Shown: positions 42,306 to 53,589 of the stretch, in pieces
Position numbering within the stretch: the stretch's first letter is position 1
Layout of the letters: the number at the start of each line of letters is the position of its first letter
Source of the DNA: Novosphingobium capsulatum NBRC 12533
Lineage (GTDB): Bacteria; Pseudomonadota; Alphaproteobacteria; Sphingomonadales; Sphingomonadaceae
Assembly: GCF_001598375.1 (NCBI RefSeq)
Contig: NZ_BCYV01000012.1
Coordinates: 1 to 64,000 of the forward strand
Length of the DNA stretch: 64,000 nt
Direction of reading: 5' to 3'
Made by a program: the position numbers and the translations under genes
The notes under the pieces: generated by a model
What the model was told of the DNA's origin: nothing
The model's database searches: none
The model's input: only the letters and a program-made list of their open reading frames with translations

Positions 42306-43583
42306 ATGAACGCTGACGAAGCGAGTACACCTGTTTCTCCGGATCACGTAACGTCCGAACATCCCCCCCGCAGCAGCCGCAAGCGCACGCTTCTGATCGC
42401 CCTGGCGACCATTGCCGTGTTCGTGGTGGTTGCCCTGGGTGCTCGATGGGTGGCCAAGAGCGGCGGAGACAAGCGCGGCGGGCGTCCGCCGGCGGCGGTG
42501 AACATCGCGCCGGCGACCAAGGCAGACATGCCGGTGACGGTGGCCGCGCTGGGCACGGTGCAGCCGCTGGTTACCGCCACGGTACGCACGCAGCTGTCAG
42601 GCGTGCTGTTCAAGATCATGTTCCAGGAAGGGCAGATGGTCCGCCAGGGCCAGGTGCTCGCCCAGATTGATCCCCGCCCCTATCGCCTGGCGCTGGAACA
42701 GGCCCGCGCCAATCTGGCGCGTGACGAGGCACAGCTGACCTCGGCACGGCTCGATCTCAATCGCTATCAAACCCTGCTCAAGCAAGATTCGATCGCCAGC
42801 CAGCAGGTCGATACCCAGCGCGCCACGGTGGGGCAGCTGGCCGGCACCGTGGCAGCCGATCGCGCCGCCATCGGCACGGCCGCGCTCAACCTGGACTATA
42901 CCGCGATCAAGGCGCCGATTTCGGGCCGCGTCGGCATTCGCCAGGTCGATATCGGCAACTACCTGACGCCGTCGGACACCAACGGTGTGGTGATCATCAC
43001 CCAGGTCGATCCGATCGACGTGAGCTTTGCCCTGCCCCAGGCGCAGCTTTCCGCCATCGGGCAGACCGCCGGCGCAGGCAGCGGCCTGCCGGTTGACGCC
43101 AACGACCAGAACAACGGCAATCGCTTGGCCACCGGCCGCTTCCTGACGTTTGACAACCAGGTCGATGCCACCACCGGCACGGTCAAGGCCAAGGCCCGCT
43201 TTGCCAATGCCGGCAATGTTTTATTCCCCGGCGCGTTCGTCAACGTGTCGATGCTGGTACAGACGCTGCATGACGTGGTGACCGTGCCGGTCAGCGCGGT
43301 GCGCCACGGCAGCCAGGGCGATTTCGTCTTCGTGGTAAAGCCCGACAACACGGTGAAGCTGACCGTGGTCAAGACCGGCCCCTCTTCGGGTGACAAGCTG
43401 GCGATCCTTTCGGGCCTGACGGCCGGCACCCAGGTGGTGATCGAGGGCGCCGATGGCCTGGAAGACGGCGCCAGCATCAACAAGGGCGGCAAGCGGGGCG
43501 GTGGCCAAGGTAATGGCGGCGCAGGCGGCCAAGGTGGCAATGGCCATCACCGCCGCGGCGCCAATGCCGGAAACGCGGGATGA
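42306..43583 (+). CDS. mdtA: RND efflux periplasmic adaptor, MdtA-like
   Basis: A 425-residue membrane fusion protein. One N-terminal membrane anchor ([20 protein letters not shown]) is followed by the biotinyl-lipoyl half [20 protein letters not shown], a long alpha hairpin (residues about 115-180), the second lipoyl half [20 protein letters not shown] and a beta barrel with [14 protein letters not shown]. The C-terminal 40 residues are Gly-rich ([11 protein letters not shown]) and end in [17 protein letters not shown] sits nine bases upstream. The stop overlaps the next gene by ATGA. It bridges the inner-membrane pumps and the outer-membrane factor at 49932. Confidence 0.94.
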   Translation: MNADEASTPVSPDHVTSEHPPRSSRKRTLLIALATIAVFVVVALGARWVAKSGGDKRGGRPPAAVNIAPATKADMPVTVAALGTVQPLVTATVRTQLSGVLFKIMFQEGQMVRQGQVLAQIDPRPYRLALEQARANLARDEAQLTSARLDLNRYQTLLKQDSIASQQVDTQRATVGQLAGTVAADRAAIGTAALNLDYTAIKAPISGRVGIRQVDIGNYLTPSDTNGVVIITQVDPIDVSFALPQAQLSAIGQTAGAGSGLPVDANDQNNGNRLATGRFLTFDNQVDATTGTVKAKARFANAGNVLFPGAFVNVSMLVQTLHDVVTVPVSAVRHGSQGDFVFVVKPDNTVKLTVVKTGPSSGDKLAILSGLTAGTQVVIEGADGLEDGASINKGGKRGGGQGNGGAGGQGGNGHHRRGANAGNAG

Positions 43584-46500
43584 GCACGTCCGATCTGCCT
43601 GAGCAGGCCCCTGCCCAACCCGGCGGGCCATCCCGGCTGTTCATCCTGCGCCCGGTGGCGACCACGCTGTTGATGGTGGCGATCCTGCTGGCGGGCCTGG
43701 TGGCCTATCGCATGCTGCCGCTCTCGGCCCTGCCCGAGGTGGACTATCCGACGATCCAGGTCACCACGCTCTATCCCGGGGCCAGCCCCGATGTGATGGC
43801 CTTGACCGTCACCTCGCCGCTGGAGCGCCAGTTCGGGCAGATGCCGGGGTTGACGCGGATGACCTCTGCCTCTTCGGCCGGGGCATCGGTGATCACCATG
43901 CAGTTCCGCCTCGATCTGTCGCTCGATATCGCCGAGCAGGAAGTACAGGCGGCCATCAACGCCGCCAATACGCTGCTGCCCACCGATCTTCCCGCGCCGC
44001 CGATCTATGCCAAGGTCAACCCGGCCGATGCCCCGATCCTGACGCTGGGCATCACCTCGAAAAGCCGGCCGCTGGGCGAAGTGCAAGGCATTGTCGAACG
44101 CCAGTTCAGCAACAAGATCGCCCAGGTTTCGGGCGTGGGCCTGGTGTCCATGTCCGGCGGGCAGCGCCCGGCGGTGCGCATCCAGGCCAATGTGCCCGCG
44201 CTCGCCGCGCGCGGCCTGTCGCTGGAATCGATCCGCAGCGCGATTGCCAATGCCAATGCCAACGCCGCCAAGGGCAGCTTTGACGGCCCGACCAAGAGCT
44301 GGACAATCGACGCCAACGACCAGTTGGGCGATGCCGCCAGCTATCGCAACCTGGTCGTCGCCTTTGCCAATGGCGCGCCGGTGCGGCTGTCTGATGTGGC
44401 GCAAGTGGTCCAGGCCACGGAAAACACGCGCATCGCCTCGTGGATGAATGGCCAGCCGGCGGTCGTGCTCGATGTGCAGCGCCAGCCCGGCGCCAACGTG
44501 ATCGGCACTGTCGACGCGATCAAGGCATCCCTGCCCGAGCTTGAGGCCCAGTTGCCGGCCGACGTGCACGTGACCGTGCTGACCGACCGCACCGCTGGCA
44601 TCCGCGCCTCGGTGTCCGATGTCCGCACGGAACTTGTCCTGGCCGTGGTGCTCGTCACGCTGGTGATCTTCCTGTTTCTGGGTTCGCTGCGCGCCACGGT
44701 GGTGGCCAGCATTGCCGTGCCGCTCTCGCTGGTCGGTTCGTTTGCGGCGATGTATTTCCTCGATTTCTCGATCAACAACCTCACGCTGATGTCGCTGACC
44801 ATCGCCTCGGGGTTCGTGGTCGACGACGCCATCGTCGTGCTGGAAAACATCGCGCGCCATATCGAAGACGGGATGCGCCCATTCGAGGCTGCGCTTAAAG
44901 GCGCCAGCGAGATCGGCTTTACGATTATCTCGCTGACCGTCTCGCTGATCGCCGTGTTGATCCCGCTGCTGTTCATGGGCGACGTGGTTGGCCGCCTGTT
45001 CCGCGAATTTGCCGTGACCTTGGCGGTGACGATCCTGATCTCGGCACTCGTGGCGCTCACGCTCGTGCCAATGCTGTCGGCGCGCTGGCTCAAGCCCGAG
45101 CATGAAGAGCGCCAGTATCGCGTGACGCAGGCCACCCGCAACTGGTTCGACCGCCTCGCCGCCCGCTACATGACCGCGCTCGATTGGGTCATGGCGCGCA
45201 GCGGGCTGACCATGGCGGTGTTTGCCGGCACGCTTGCGGTGACGGCGCTGCTGTTCTGGATCATCCCCAAGGACCTCTTTCCCGAACAGGACACCGGCCA
45301 GATCGCGGTGACGACCGTGGCGGGGCAGGACATCGGCTATACCCGCATGACCCAGCTGCAAAGCCAGGTGGCGCAGGCGCTGCTGGCCGATCCGGCGGTC
45401 GACAGCCTCAGTTCCTCGGTCGGGGTCGATGGGCAGAACCCCACGCTTTCGCAGGGGCGCATGGTCGTCAACCTCAAGAGCGAGGGCGATCGCGGCAATC
45501 TTGCCCATGTGATCGACAGCCTGACCCAGGCGACCAGTGGGATCGTGGGGATCAAGACCTACTTCCGCCCGGTGCAGGATCTCACCATCGACACCTCCAC
45601 CGGGGTCAATGCCTATCGCTTCTCGCTGCAAGGCGCGGACGAAGCAGTGGTCAACCAGTGGGGCGAAAAGCTGGCGGCGGCGCTCAAGGACGACGCGCAT
45701 CTGCAAAACGTCACGTCCAACGTGATGGGCCGCGGCCAGGCAGTGACGGTGAATATCAACCGCGATATCGCCGGGCGTCTGGGCCTCTCGGTGCTGACGA
45801 TCGACAACGCGCTCTACGATGCCTTTGGCCAGCGCATCGTTTCGACCATCTACACCCAGTCGAGCCAGAACCGCGTGATCCTGGAAGCGCAGCCTGGCTC
45901 GGTCACCAGCCCGCAGGCGCTGGGTGACCTGCGCATTCCGCTGCCGGGCGGCACCACCGTGCCGCTTTCGACCATCGCCACGATCACGACCGGGCCCACC
46001 GCGCTCGTCGTCTCGCGCGAGGCGCAGTTCCCCTCGGCCACGATCGGGTTCGATCTGGCGCCGGGCGTGTCGCTGGGCAAGGCGGTCTCGGTGATCGAAC
46101 ATGCCGAGCAGACCATTGGCATGCCCGCCGCGGTATCGACCAATTTTGCCGGCGCTGCCTCGGCCTTCAAATCGTCGCTCTCGAACGAGTTGTGGCTGAT
46201 CCTGGCCGCGATCGTGGTGGTCTACATCGTGCTGGGCGTGCTCTATGAAAGCTTCGTCCACCCGATCACGATCCTTTCGACGCTGCCATCGGCCGGGATC
46301 GGTGCGCTGCTCGGCCTGTGGCTGACTGGGTCGGGGCTGGGCGTGATCGGCATCATCGGCATCGTGCTGCTGATCGGCATCGTCAAGAAGAACGCGATCA
46401 TGATGATCGACTTCGCGCTCGAGGCGATGCGCGAGGAAGGCGCCGATCCGTCGCACGCCATCCGCCAGGCCGCGCTGCTGCGCTTCCGCCCGATCATGAT

Positions 46501-46744
46501 GACCACGTTTGCCGCGCTGTTTGCCGCATTGCCGCTGATCTTTGGCGGCGGCATGGGGCATGAATTGCGCCAGCCGCTGGGCATCGCCATCGCCGGCGGC
46601 CTGATCTTCAGCCAGGTGCTGACGCTGTTCACCACGCCGGTGATTTTCCTGGGCCTTGAACGCTGGCGCGAGCGGCGCGAAACCGCGCGCGGGGCCGCAA
46701 CGCCGTCCCAGGAACCCGGCACCCAGGAACCGGGCCGCGCATGA
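43580..46744 (+). CDS. mdtB: RND multidrug efflux pump, MdtB-like
   Basis: A 1054-residue inner-membrane RND pump with 12 membrane helices and two large periplasmic loops. The proton-relay aspartates are present in [20 protein letters not shown] (TM4), and the TM10 lysine in [19 protein letters not shown]-terminus: [20 protein letters not shown] and [20 protein letters not shown]. Tandem with a second pump gene, as in mdtB/mdtC, where the two subunits work as a heteromer. ATGA overlaps on both sides. Confidence 0.95.
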   Translation: MSTSDLPEQAPAQPGGPSRLFILRPVATTLLMVAILLAGLVAYRMLPLSALPEVDYPTIQVTTLYPGASPDVMALTVTSPLERQFGQMPGLTRMTSASSAGASVITMQFRLDLSLDIAEQEVQAAINAANTLLPTDLPAPPIYAKVNPADAPILTLGITSKSRPLGEVQGIVERQFSNKIAQVSGVGLVSMSGGQRPAVRIQANVPALAARGLSLESIRSAIANANANAAKGSFDGPTKSWTIDANDQLGDAASYRNLVVAFANGAPVRLSDVAQVVQATENTRIASWMNGQPAVVLDVQRQPGANVIGTVDAIKASLPELEAQLPADVHVTVLTDRTAGIRASVSDVRTELVLAVVLVTLVIFLFLGSLRATVVASIAVPLSLVGSFAAMYFLDFSINNLTLMSLTIASGFVVDDAIVVLENIARHIEDGMRPFEAALKGASEIGFTIISLTVSLIAVLIPLLFMGDVVGRLFREFAVTLAVTILISALVALTLVPMLSARWLKPEHEERQYRVTQATRNWFDRLAARYMTALDWVMARSGLTMAVFAGTLAVTALLFWIIPKDLFPEQDTGQIAVTTVAGQDIGYTRMTQLQSQVAQALLADPAVDSLSSSVGVDGQNPTLSQGRMVVNLKSEGDRGNLAHVIDSLTQATSGIVGIKTYFRPVQDLTIDTSTGVNAYRFSLQGADEAVVNQWGEKLAAALKDDAHLQNVTSNVMGRGQAVTVNINRDIAGRLGLSVLTIDNALYDAFGQRIVSTIYTQSSQNRVILEAQPGSVTSPQALGDLRIPLPGGTTVPLSTIATITTGPTALVVSREAQFPSATIGFDLAPGVSLGKAVSVIEHAEQTIGMPAAVSTNFAGAASAFKSSLSNELWLILAAIVVVYIVLGVLYESFVHPITILSTLPSAGIGALLGLWLTGSGLGVIGIIGIVLLIGIVKKNAIMMIDFALEAMREEGADPSHAIRQAALLRFRPIMMTTFAALFAALPLIFGGGMGHELRQPLGIAIAGGLIFSQVLTLFTTPVIFLGLERWRERRETARGAATPSQEPGTQEPGRA

Positions 46745-49700
46745 ACGTTTCCGCGCCTTTCATCCGGCGCCCGGTCGGCACCCTCCTGCTCACCATCGGG
46801 TTGATGCTGGCGGGCGTGGCAGCGTTCTTCAACCTGCCGGTGGCGCCGCTGCCGGCGGTGGATTTCCCCACGATCATGGTGCAGGCCAACTTGCCCGGCG
46901 CCAGCCCTTCGACGATGGCGGCAAGCGTCGCCGCCCCGTTGGAGCGGCATCTGGGGACCATTGCCGGGGTCAGCGAAATGACCTCGCGATCGGGCGTGGG
47001 GTCAACCCAGATCACCCTGCAGTTTGATCTGTCGCGCAATATCGACGGCGCCGCGCGCGATGTGCAGGCCGCGATCAACGCCTCGCGCGCCGATCTGCCG
47101 GCCACGCTCAAAAGCAATCCCAGCTATCGCAAGGCCAACCCGGCCGAAGCGCCGGTGCTGATCCTCGCGCTCACTTCCGATACTCGCAGCCCGTCCGAAA
47201 TCTATGATGCGGTGTCCAACGTGGTGCAGCAAAAGCTGCTCCAGGTGCAGGGCGTCGGCAATGTCGAGCTGGGCGGCGCGGCGTTGCCCTCGGTGCGGAT
47301 CGAGGTAAACCCGCTGGCCCTGTCGCGCGCCGGCATCGCGCTCGAAGACGTGCGCACCGCGCTGCAATCGGAAAGCGCCAACCGTCCGCGCGGCGTGCTC
47401 GATACCGGCAACGGCAGTTTCCAGGTCTATTCCAACCAGGCCGGCCGCCACGCCGCCGATTACCGCGATACGATCATCGCCTGGCGCAATGGCGCGGCCG
47501 TGCGCCTGGCCGATATCGCCACCGTCACCGATGGGCCGGAAGACATTCGCACCATCGGCCTGTTCAACGGCAAGCGCGCCGTGCCGATCCTGATCAGCCG
47601 CCAGCCCGGCGCCAACATCGTCGAAACGGTTGACGCGCTCAAGGCGCAACTGCCGGCGCTGCAGGCCGCCCTGCCGCCCGATATCCACCTGTCGATCGGA
47701 TCGGATCGCACCCGCACGATCCGCGCCTCGCTGCACGAGGTGGAAGTGACGCTGCTGATCGCCACGCTGTTGGTGGTGCTGGTGGTGGGCCTGTTCCTGC
47801 AATCGTGGCGCGCCACGCTGATCCCGGCCGCGGCGGTGATTGCCTCGCTGCTCGGCACGCTGGGCGTCATGTATCTGGCGGGCTTCTCGCTCGACAATCT
47901 CTCGCTCATGGCCTTGACCGTGGCGACAGGCTTCGTGGTCGACGATGCCATCGTGGTGGTGGAGAACATCAGCCGCCATGTGGAACACGGCATGTCGCCC
48001 TTGTCCGCCGCGCTCAAGGGCGCACGCGAGGTCGGCTTTACCGTGCTGTCCATCTCGGTCAGCCTGGTGGCGGTATTCGTGCCGCTGATTTTCATGGGTG
48101 GCCTGGTCGGCCGCCTGTTCCGCGAATTTGCGCTGACCATGTCGGTTGCCGTGGCGATCAGCCTGGTCGTATCTCTCACCACCACGCCGATGCTGGCCGC
48201 GCGCTTGCTCGATGGCCGCGAAAGCGACAGCCGGGTGATGCGCACGGCCAAGCGCTGGGTCGAATGGTCCGAAGCGCGCTATGCCCGCAACCTCGATTGG
48301 GCGCTGGCGCATCGCGGACTGGTCATGCTGGTCCTGGTGCTGACCGTGGCGCTCAATGTCTGGCTGATCGCGATCGCGCCCAAGGGCTTCTTCCCGCAGC
48401 AGGATACCGGCGGCCTGATGGGCGGCGTACGCGCCGACCAGTCGATCTCGTTCTCAGACCTGCAGGACAAGCTCACGCGCATTACCCGGATCGTCAAATC
48501 CGATCCCGCGGTCGATACCGTGGTCTCGTTTGCCGGCGGTTCGCGCGCGGGTGGTGGCTTCCTGTTCGCCACGCTCAAAGACCGCTCGCAACGCCCGCCG
48601 GTCAACGAGGTGATCGGGCGCCTGCGGCCCAAGCTGGCGCGCGTGCGCGGGGTCAGCCTGTTCCTCAACCCGGTGCAGGATCTCCAGGCCGGTGGGCGGC
48701 AGACCAACAGCACCTATCAATACGTGCTCAAGGCCGATCACGCCGCCGTGTTGCAGGCCGCCGGGCAAAAGCTGGTCGATGCGCTCAAGACGCATCCGGA
48801 CCTCATCACCGACGTCGATATCGACCAGCAGGATGCCGGCGCCGACGCCTTTGTCGAGGTGGACCGCGATGCCGCCGCGCGGCTGGGCATCCCGATGCAG
48901 ACGGTCGATGCCACGCTCTACGATGCCTTTGGCCAGCGCCAGGTTGCCAACATCTATTCCGGCCTCAACCAGTATCACGTGGTGATGGAGGCCGATCGCC
49001 AGTTCAACGGCTCGCCCGAGGCGCTCAACAACATCTATCTGCCGGTAGCCGGCGCGATCAGTTCGGCCAGTTCCGCGGCCAATCTCACCGGATCGGGCGG
49101 CGCGGCCGCCGGTGGCGCATTGGTTGCCAGCGGCAGCGCGGTCAGCACCACGGCCCGCACGATGACGCCGCTTTCGGCGATCGCGCGGTGGAGCACAGGA
49201 TCGACCGATGCGCAGGTCAGCCACTCTGATGGCGAGCCATCGGCTACGATCTCGTTCAACCTGCCGCAGGGCGTGTCGCTGGGCCAGGCCTCGCAACTCA
49301 TCGCGCAGGTTCAGGCGAGCCTGGCCCTGCCCGCCACCGTCCACGGCGAATTCGGTGGCACGGCCAAGGTCTTTGCCCAGTCCACCGCCAGCATGCCACT
49401 GCTGATCCTGGCGGCGCTGGTGGCGATCTACATCGTGCTCGGCATCCTCTATGAAAGCGCGATCCACCCGCTCACCGCGCTGTCCACCATCCCCTCGGCC
49501 GGGGTTGGCGCGATGATCGCCCTGATCGCCAGCGGCGGCCAGTTCGACATCATTGCCCTGATCGGCATCATCCTGCTGATCGGTATCGTGAAGAAGAACG
49601 CGATCATGATCATCGATTTCGCGCTGGAGGCAGAGCGGAACGAAGGTCTTTCCCCGGTAGAGGCCGTGCGCGAGGCCTGCCTCAAGCGCTTCCGCCCGAT

Positions 49701-49932
49701 CCTGATGACCACGATGGCCGCCGCGCTGGGCGCGTTGCCGCTGGCCATCGGCTTTGGTGATGGCGCCGAACTGCGCCGCCCGCTCGGCATCGCCATTTTC
49801 GGCGGCCTGGTCGCAAGCCAGGTGCTGACCTTGATGACCACGCCGGTGGTCTATCTCGCGCTCGACCGCTTCCGCCGCCGCCGTCCACGCCGCGCGGCCC
49901 CGCCGGCCCCGATCCAAGGAGTACCCGCCTGA
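46741..49932 (+). CDS. mdtC: RND multidrug efflux pump, MdtC-like
   Basis: A 1063-residue RND pump, second of the pair. It has the TM4 motif [20 protein letters not shown] and TM10 [18 protein letters not shown]-terminus [20 protein letters not shown] with [21 protein letters not shown] roughly 40-residue Ser/Ala/Gly-rich insertion ([20 protein letters not shown]) at about residue 775 lies in the second periplasmic loop and is absent from mdtB here. Its stop shares TGATG with the outer-membrane factor start. Substrates cannot be told from sequence. Confidence 0.95.
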   Translation: MNVSAPFIRRPVGTLLLTIGLMLAGVAAFFNLPVAPLPAVDFPTIMVQANLPGASPSTMAASVAAPLERHLGTIAGVSEMTSRSGVGSTQITLQFDLSRNIDGAARDVQAAINASRADLPATLKSNPSYRKANPAEAPVLILALTSDTRSPSEIYDAVSNVVQQKLLQVQGVGNVELGGAALPSVRIEVNPLALSRAGIALEDVRTALQSESANRPRGVLDTGNGSFQVYSNQAGRHAADYRDTIIAWRNGAAVRLADIATVTDGPEDIRTIGLFNGKRAVPILISRQPGANIVETVDALKAQLPALQAALPPDIHLSIGSDRTRTIRASLHEVEVTLLIATLLVVLVVGLFLQSWRATLIPAAAVIASLLGTLGVMYLAGFSLDNLSLMALTVATGFVVDDAIVVVENISRHVEHGMSPLSAALKGAREVGFTVLSISVSLVAVFVPLIFMGGLVGRLFREFALTMSVAVAISLVVSLTTTPMLAARLLDGRESDSRVMRTAKRWVEWSEARYARNLDWALAHRGLVMLVLVLTVALNVWLIAIAPKGFFPQQDTGGLMGGVRADQSISFSDLQDKLTRITRIVKSDPAVDTVVSFAGGSRAGGGFLFATLKDRSQRPPVNEVIGRLRPKLARVRGVSLFLNPVQDLQAGGRQTNSTYQYVLKADHAAVLQAAGQKLVDALKTHPDLITDVDIDQQDAGADAFVEVDRDAAARLGIPMQTVDATLYDAFGQRQVANIYSGLNQYHVVMEADRQFNGSPEALNNIYLPVAGAISSASSAANLTGSGGAAAGGALVASGSAVSTTARTMTPLSAIARWSTGSTDAQVSHSDGEPSATISFNLPQGVSLGQASQLIAQVQASLALPATVHGEFGGTAKVFAQSTASMPLLILAALVAIYIVLGILYESAIHPLTALSTIPSAGVGAMIALIASGGQFDIIALIGIILLIGIVKKNAIMIIDFALEAERNEGLSPVEAVREACLKRFRPILMTTMAAALGALPLAIGFGDGAELRRPLGIAIFGGLVASQVLTLMTTPVVYLALDRFRRRRPRRAAPPAPIQGVPA

Positions 49933-51434
49933 TGCGCGCGCCCCTCTCCCGCTTTTCCGCGCTCGTCATTCCCGGCATGGCGCTGCCGCTGATCCTGGCC
50001 GGCTGCTCGATGGCGCCAGCCTATCGCCCGCCCGCCACGGTGGCGATCCCGCCACAGTTCAAGGAAGAGCCCGGCTGGGCCGTGGCCACGCCCTCGGATG
50101 CGGTGGCGCGCGGGGCGTGGTGGGATCTGTTCGGTGATCCTGTGCTCGATAGCCTGGAACAAAAAGTAGCGGTCACCAACCAGAACGTGGCCAGCTATCG
50201 CGCTGCCTACCAGGCAGCACGGGCGCTGGTGCAGGTGCAGCGTTCGGCGCTGTTCCCCTCGCTTACCGCGTCTGCCAGCGGCACCCGCTCGCAGGATTTC
50301 GCCGGCCAGAACGTGACCGGTGGCACTGGGGTTTCGACCACCACCACCGGAGCTACCGTCTCGCGCTATTCCCTCTCGATCGGTGCGAGTTGGGAGCCTG
50401 ATCTGTGGGGCCGGCTGGGCAATACGGTGAACCAGGCCAAGGCCAGCGCCCAGGCAAGCGAAGGCGATCTGGCCAATGCCACGCTGTCTGCGCAAGGGGA
50501 ACTCGCCACCAACTATGTCCAGTTGCGTGGCATCGATGCGCAGCGCGTGCTGCTCGATCGCACCGTGGCCGATTACACCCGCGCCCTGGCCATCACCACC
50601 AACAAGTACAAGGCCGGTACCGTTTCCCACGCCGACGTGTTCGAGGCGCAGACCACGCTGAGCAACGCGCAGGCCACCCGCGCCGATCTCGATCGCCAGC
50701 GCGCCGTGCTGGAACACGCGATTGCCGTGCTGGTGGGCGAAAACCCGTCGACCTTTGCCCTTCCGGCAGTCGACTGGCAGCCGGTCGTGCCGGAAATCCC
50801 GGCCCAGGTGCCCGCCGCCCTGCTGCAGCGCCGGCCCGATATCGCCGCTGCCGAACGCCGCGTGGCCGCCGCCAACGCCAATGTCGGCATCCAGAAGGCG
50901 GCCTATTTCCCGCAAGTCACGCTGTCGAGCAGCGTGGGCACCAACAGCAGCGTGATCGGCCAGTTGTTCCAGGCCGCCACCAGCCTGTGGTCGCTGGGCT
51001 TGAGCGGGGCAATGACGCTGCTCGATTTCGGGGCGCGGCATGGCGCCGTGGTCCAGGCCCGCGCGCAGTATGATCAGACTGTGGCAACCTATCGCCAGAC
51101 GGTGCTGGCCGCGTTCCAGCAGGTGGAAGACAACCTGGCCGGAACACGCGTGCTGGCGCAAGTGGCGCAGCGCCGGGCAGAGGCGACCGTTTCGGCGAGC
51201 CAGGCCGAAACCATTGCCAACAACCAGTATCGCAACGGCATCGTCGATTACACCTCGGTCATCACCGCGCAAACCGCAGCGCTGTCGGCGCGGCAGACCG
51301 AAATCCAGTCGGTGATCGATCGCCAGACCGCCGCCATTGCCCTGGCCCAGGCCGTGGGCGGGCGGTGGAGCGATCAGCCCCCCGCGCCGGCCGCCGCCGC
51401 TGCTCCTGCCACCGGCGCTTCGGCGCAGGAATAG
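49932..51434 (+). CDS. Outer-membrane efflux factor, NodT/OprM type
   Basis: A 500-residue TolC-family lipoprotein. The signal ends with the lipobox LAGCSMAPAY. Two outer-membrane-efflux repeats follow, with the diagnostic LGDPVLD-like WWDLFGDPVLDSLEQKVAVT, GASWEPDLWGRLGNTV, LLQRRPDIAAAERRVAAANA and YRNGIVDYTSVITAQT. It completes the tripartite pump. The last 61 bases, coding an Ala/Pro-rich tail (PPAPAAAAAPATGASAQE), overlap the 3' end of the tannase-family gene on the other strand. Confidence 0.94.
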   Translation: MRAPLSRFSALVIPGMALPLILAGCSMAPAYRPPATVAIPPQFKEEPGWAVATPSDAVARGAWWDLFGDPVLDSLEQKVAVTNQNVASYRAAYQAARALVQVQRSALFPSLTASASGTRSQDFAGQNVTGGTGVSTTTTGATVSRYSLSIGASWEPDLWGRLGNTVNQAKASAQASEGDLANATLSAQGELATNYVQLRGIDAQRVLLDRTVADYTRALAITTNKYKAGTVSHADVFEAQTTLSNAQATRADLDRQRAVLEHAIAVLVGENPSTFALPAVDWQPVVPEIPAQVPAALLQRRPDIAAAERRVAAANANVGIQKAAYFPQVTLSSSVGTNSSVIGQLFQAATSLWSLGLSGAMTLLDFGARHGAVVQARAQYDQTVATYRQTVLAAFQQVEDNLAGTRVLAQVAQRRAEATVSASQAETIANNQYRNGIVDYTSVITAQTAALSARQTEIQSVIDRQTAAIALAQAVGGRWSDQPPAPAAAAAPATGASAQE

Positions 51435-53044
51435 CTTTCGGCGCGATCGGGATCGCCGCCGTTATAGCGGGCATAGCCTGGCCAGGGGCACAGCGGCCGC
51501 GCGCCCTTGCCCTGGCTGCGCGTGGCGACCACCGCTGCGGGCGCCTCGCCGCGCTCCACCCAATCGACCACGGCGCCCAGCAGATCGAAGCGGTCAAACG
51601 CATCGCCGCCTTGGCAATGGGCCATGCCCGGCACCATGTAGAACCGGCTGGACTGCGCCCAGGCCGCGCCATTGGTCTTGCCCGCGCGCTTCCAGTAATC
51701 CAGCGTGTCGAGCGCCGAAAACCACGGATCGCTGACCCCATGATAGAACAGCACTTTGCCCTGGTGGCCCAGGAACGAGCCGAGATCGGTCCAGCCGTCG
51801 GTGTCGGTCAGCGCCTGCATCCAATCGGCGCGGATCGCGGCGGCACGGGCATCCAGGTCTACGGACAAATCGCGGTTGGGCGGGCCGAGGATATCGGTGC
51901 GACCATCGGCGATATAGCCCGATACCGGCCCTGACGTATCGACCACGCCGGTATCGTAGGGCACCGGCGCATAGAGCGCGCGGCCGGCCGCATCGCGCGG
52001 CCCGGCAAAGGCGCGGTCCAGCGCCTCCACCTGCGGCGCCCTAAGGCAGCCATCCTGCTTGCCGGCGTGGCACTGCAACGCGGCGGGGCGAAAATGGCAC
52101 TGCGCCACGGCCATGATCATGCCATCAACCCGGCCATCCAGACCATCGCACTGGGCCAGCAGACCGGCGCGGATGGTCTGGCGGTCTGCCGCGGAAAAGG
52201 CCTTGTCAGGCAGCGGTAGCCCCTGGGCATCGCGCGGCGCGGCCTGGTTGAACATGACCTTGGCATAGGTGGTGCCCAGGTTGGAAAAGCCGGTGCGCAT
52301 TGCCGGCGCGCCGATCACCAGCCCGTCGAACAGCGCGGGATAGCGCTCCATCGCCAGCATCGTCTCGCGCCCGCCGGTGGAGCAGCCCGCCATATAGCTG
52401 TGCGCCGGCGCCCGGCCATAGAACCGCGTGGCGATCGCCTTGCCCAATTGCGCAACCGCCGGAACCGCCGCCTGGGCAAAATCGAGCGTCGCGCGCTGGT
52501 CGGTACGGAACGAGGCGTCGAACACCGCGCCCTGGTGCCCGCTATCGTGGCTGGCAACGGCAAAGCCCCGCGCCAGGGCCGGAACCGCGCCTGCCGCAGC
52601 GCCGCCCACGGCCGGGCGGACCGAGCCATTGAGGCCGCCGCCGCCCTGCAACAGAAAGCGGCCGTTCCACGCCAGCGGCAGGTTCACTTCAAAGCGGATA
52701 CCATAGGCGCGGCCATCGGCCCCTTTGCGCGGATCGATGACCCCGCTCACCTTGCAATAGGCAGGCAACGCCGGCTGCGCCTCTCCCTGCGCACCCTGCC
52801 CGGCCGGACTTTGCGGCACGACCTGCGCGGCCATGATCTGCACCGGGCGCCCGCCATCGGCCGGAGCAAAGCGCATGCCCGCCAGCAGCGGGCAACGCTG
52901 CGCCAGGCCCGATCCGGATCCCGGTGGAACCGATGTCGCCCCGCGCGCCTGCGCCAGGCTGGGCACGACGAGCAAGCCAATCAGCACTGCCCCTGGAATG
53001 GCTGCCTGCACCACGCGGCGGTGCTTGCTCTGCTTGACCATCAT
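51374..53044 (-). CDS. Tannase/feruloyl-esterase-family exported hydrolase
   Basis: A 556-residue member of the tannase/feruloyl esterase family (PF07519). A signal peptide with AIPGAVLIGLLVVPSLAQA lies at the N-terminus. The nucleophile serine is in YMAGCSTGGRETML (CSxGG), the acid in FYHGVSDPWFS, and the base in VPGMAHCQGGDAF; the Cys beside the Ser and the Cys after the His are the pair known to form a disulfide in feruloyl esterases. Expected substrates are esters of gallic or hydroxycinnamic acids, from plants. Two ATGs at 53044 and 53041 are possible. The Ala/Gly-rich C-terminus is encoded opposite the outer-membrane-factor tail. Confidence 0.9.
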   Translation of the reverse strand: MMVKQSKHRRVVQAAIPGAVLIGLLVVPSLAQARGATSVPPGSGSGLAQRCPLLAGMRFAPADGGRPVQIMAAQVVPQSPAGQGAQGEAQPALPAYCKVSGVIDPRKGADGRAYGIRFEVNLPLAWNGRFLLQGGGGLNGSVRPAVGGAAAGAVPALARGFAVASHDSGHQGAVFDASFRTDQRATLDFAQAAVPAVAQLGKAIATRFYGRAPAHSYMAGCSTGGRETMLAMERYPALFDGLVIGAPAMRTGFSNLGTTYAKVMFNQAAPRDAQGLPLPDKAFSAADRQTIRAGLLAQCDGLDGRVDGMIMAVAQCHFRPAALQCHAGKQDGCLRAPQVEALDRAFAGPRDAAGRALYAPVPYDTGVVDTSGPVSGYIADGRTDILGPPNRDLSVDLDARAAAIRADWMQALTDTDGWTDLGSFLGHQGKVLFYHGVSDPWFSALDTLDYWKRAGKTNGAAWAQSSRFYMVPGMAHCQGGDAFDRFDLLGAVVDWVERGEAPAAVVATRSQGKGARPLCPWPGYARYNGGDPDRAESYSCAEAPVAGAAAAAGAGG

Positions 53045-53298
53045 CGTCCTCTCCCGCCTGCGTCGTGATCATCACAATCGTTAGGGCATCGAACTTGTTC
53101 TTTTCACGGAAAGACCAGGTGTTCAAGCCCTTGCACAGCGCCGCTATTATTGTTGCAGCGCAGCGCAATATTACAATCCAAGCCGGGTTTGCGGGACGGC
53201 CAATTGCAATATCTGCCGAAATGTCTAAGGTTTGACACGGGACCACAACTTTTGCTGTGCATTTAGTTTCATTTGCACCGCAATAACAGGGGGCGGTC

Positions 53299-53589
53299 AT
53301 GACCATCGACTGGACGCAGCGTGCCTGGCTTGAATGGTCTGCCACACACAGTGAGGCCGAGCCCAAGCCCTTCATTAAAGTGGAAAGTGTGCGGCCCGAA
53401 CCGCTGGCCAAGATCGTCCGCCTGATGCTGCGCTGGAACATCGACACGCGCAAAAGCTTCCGCATCGTCACCGATAGCGGCCTGATCCTCAACGCCAGCG
53501 CGTTGGAACAGGTGGTGCAGGACGGGCGCTTTCCGTTTCCGCCGGCCGTGGCCGAGGCACCGGGCGCATCAGCCGCCGATCACGCCTGA
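53299..53589 (+). CDS. Hypothetical 96-residue protein
   Basis: A small soluble protein starting MTIDWTQRAWLEWSATHSEA after a good ribosome site (AGGGGGCGG). Middle text RPEPLAKIVRLMLRWNIDTR is helical and basic. Not recognised. It is divergent from the tannase gene across a 254-base A+T-richer intergenic region (53045-53298), in which I see A+T-rich promoter-like stretches but no sharp motif. Its last 10 bases overlap the 3' end of maiA. Confidence 0.65.
   Translation: MTIDWTQRAWLEWSATHSEAEPKPFIKVESVRPEPLAKIVRLMLRWNIDTRKSFRIVTDSGLILNASALEQVVQDGRFPFPPAVAEAPGASAADHA

Noticed and set aside
43547-46561. A 1004-codon open frame on the minus strand opposite mdtB
   Set aside because: It mirrors the mdtB gene, is extremely His/Arg/Asp/Gln-rich and has no domain; long antisense frames are expected in DNA with GC-rich third positions.
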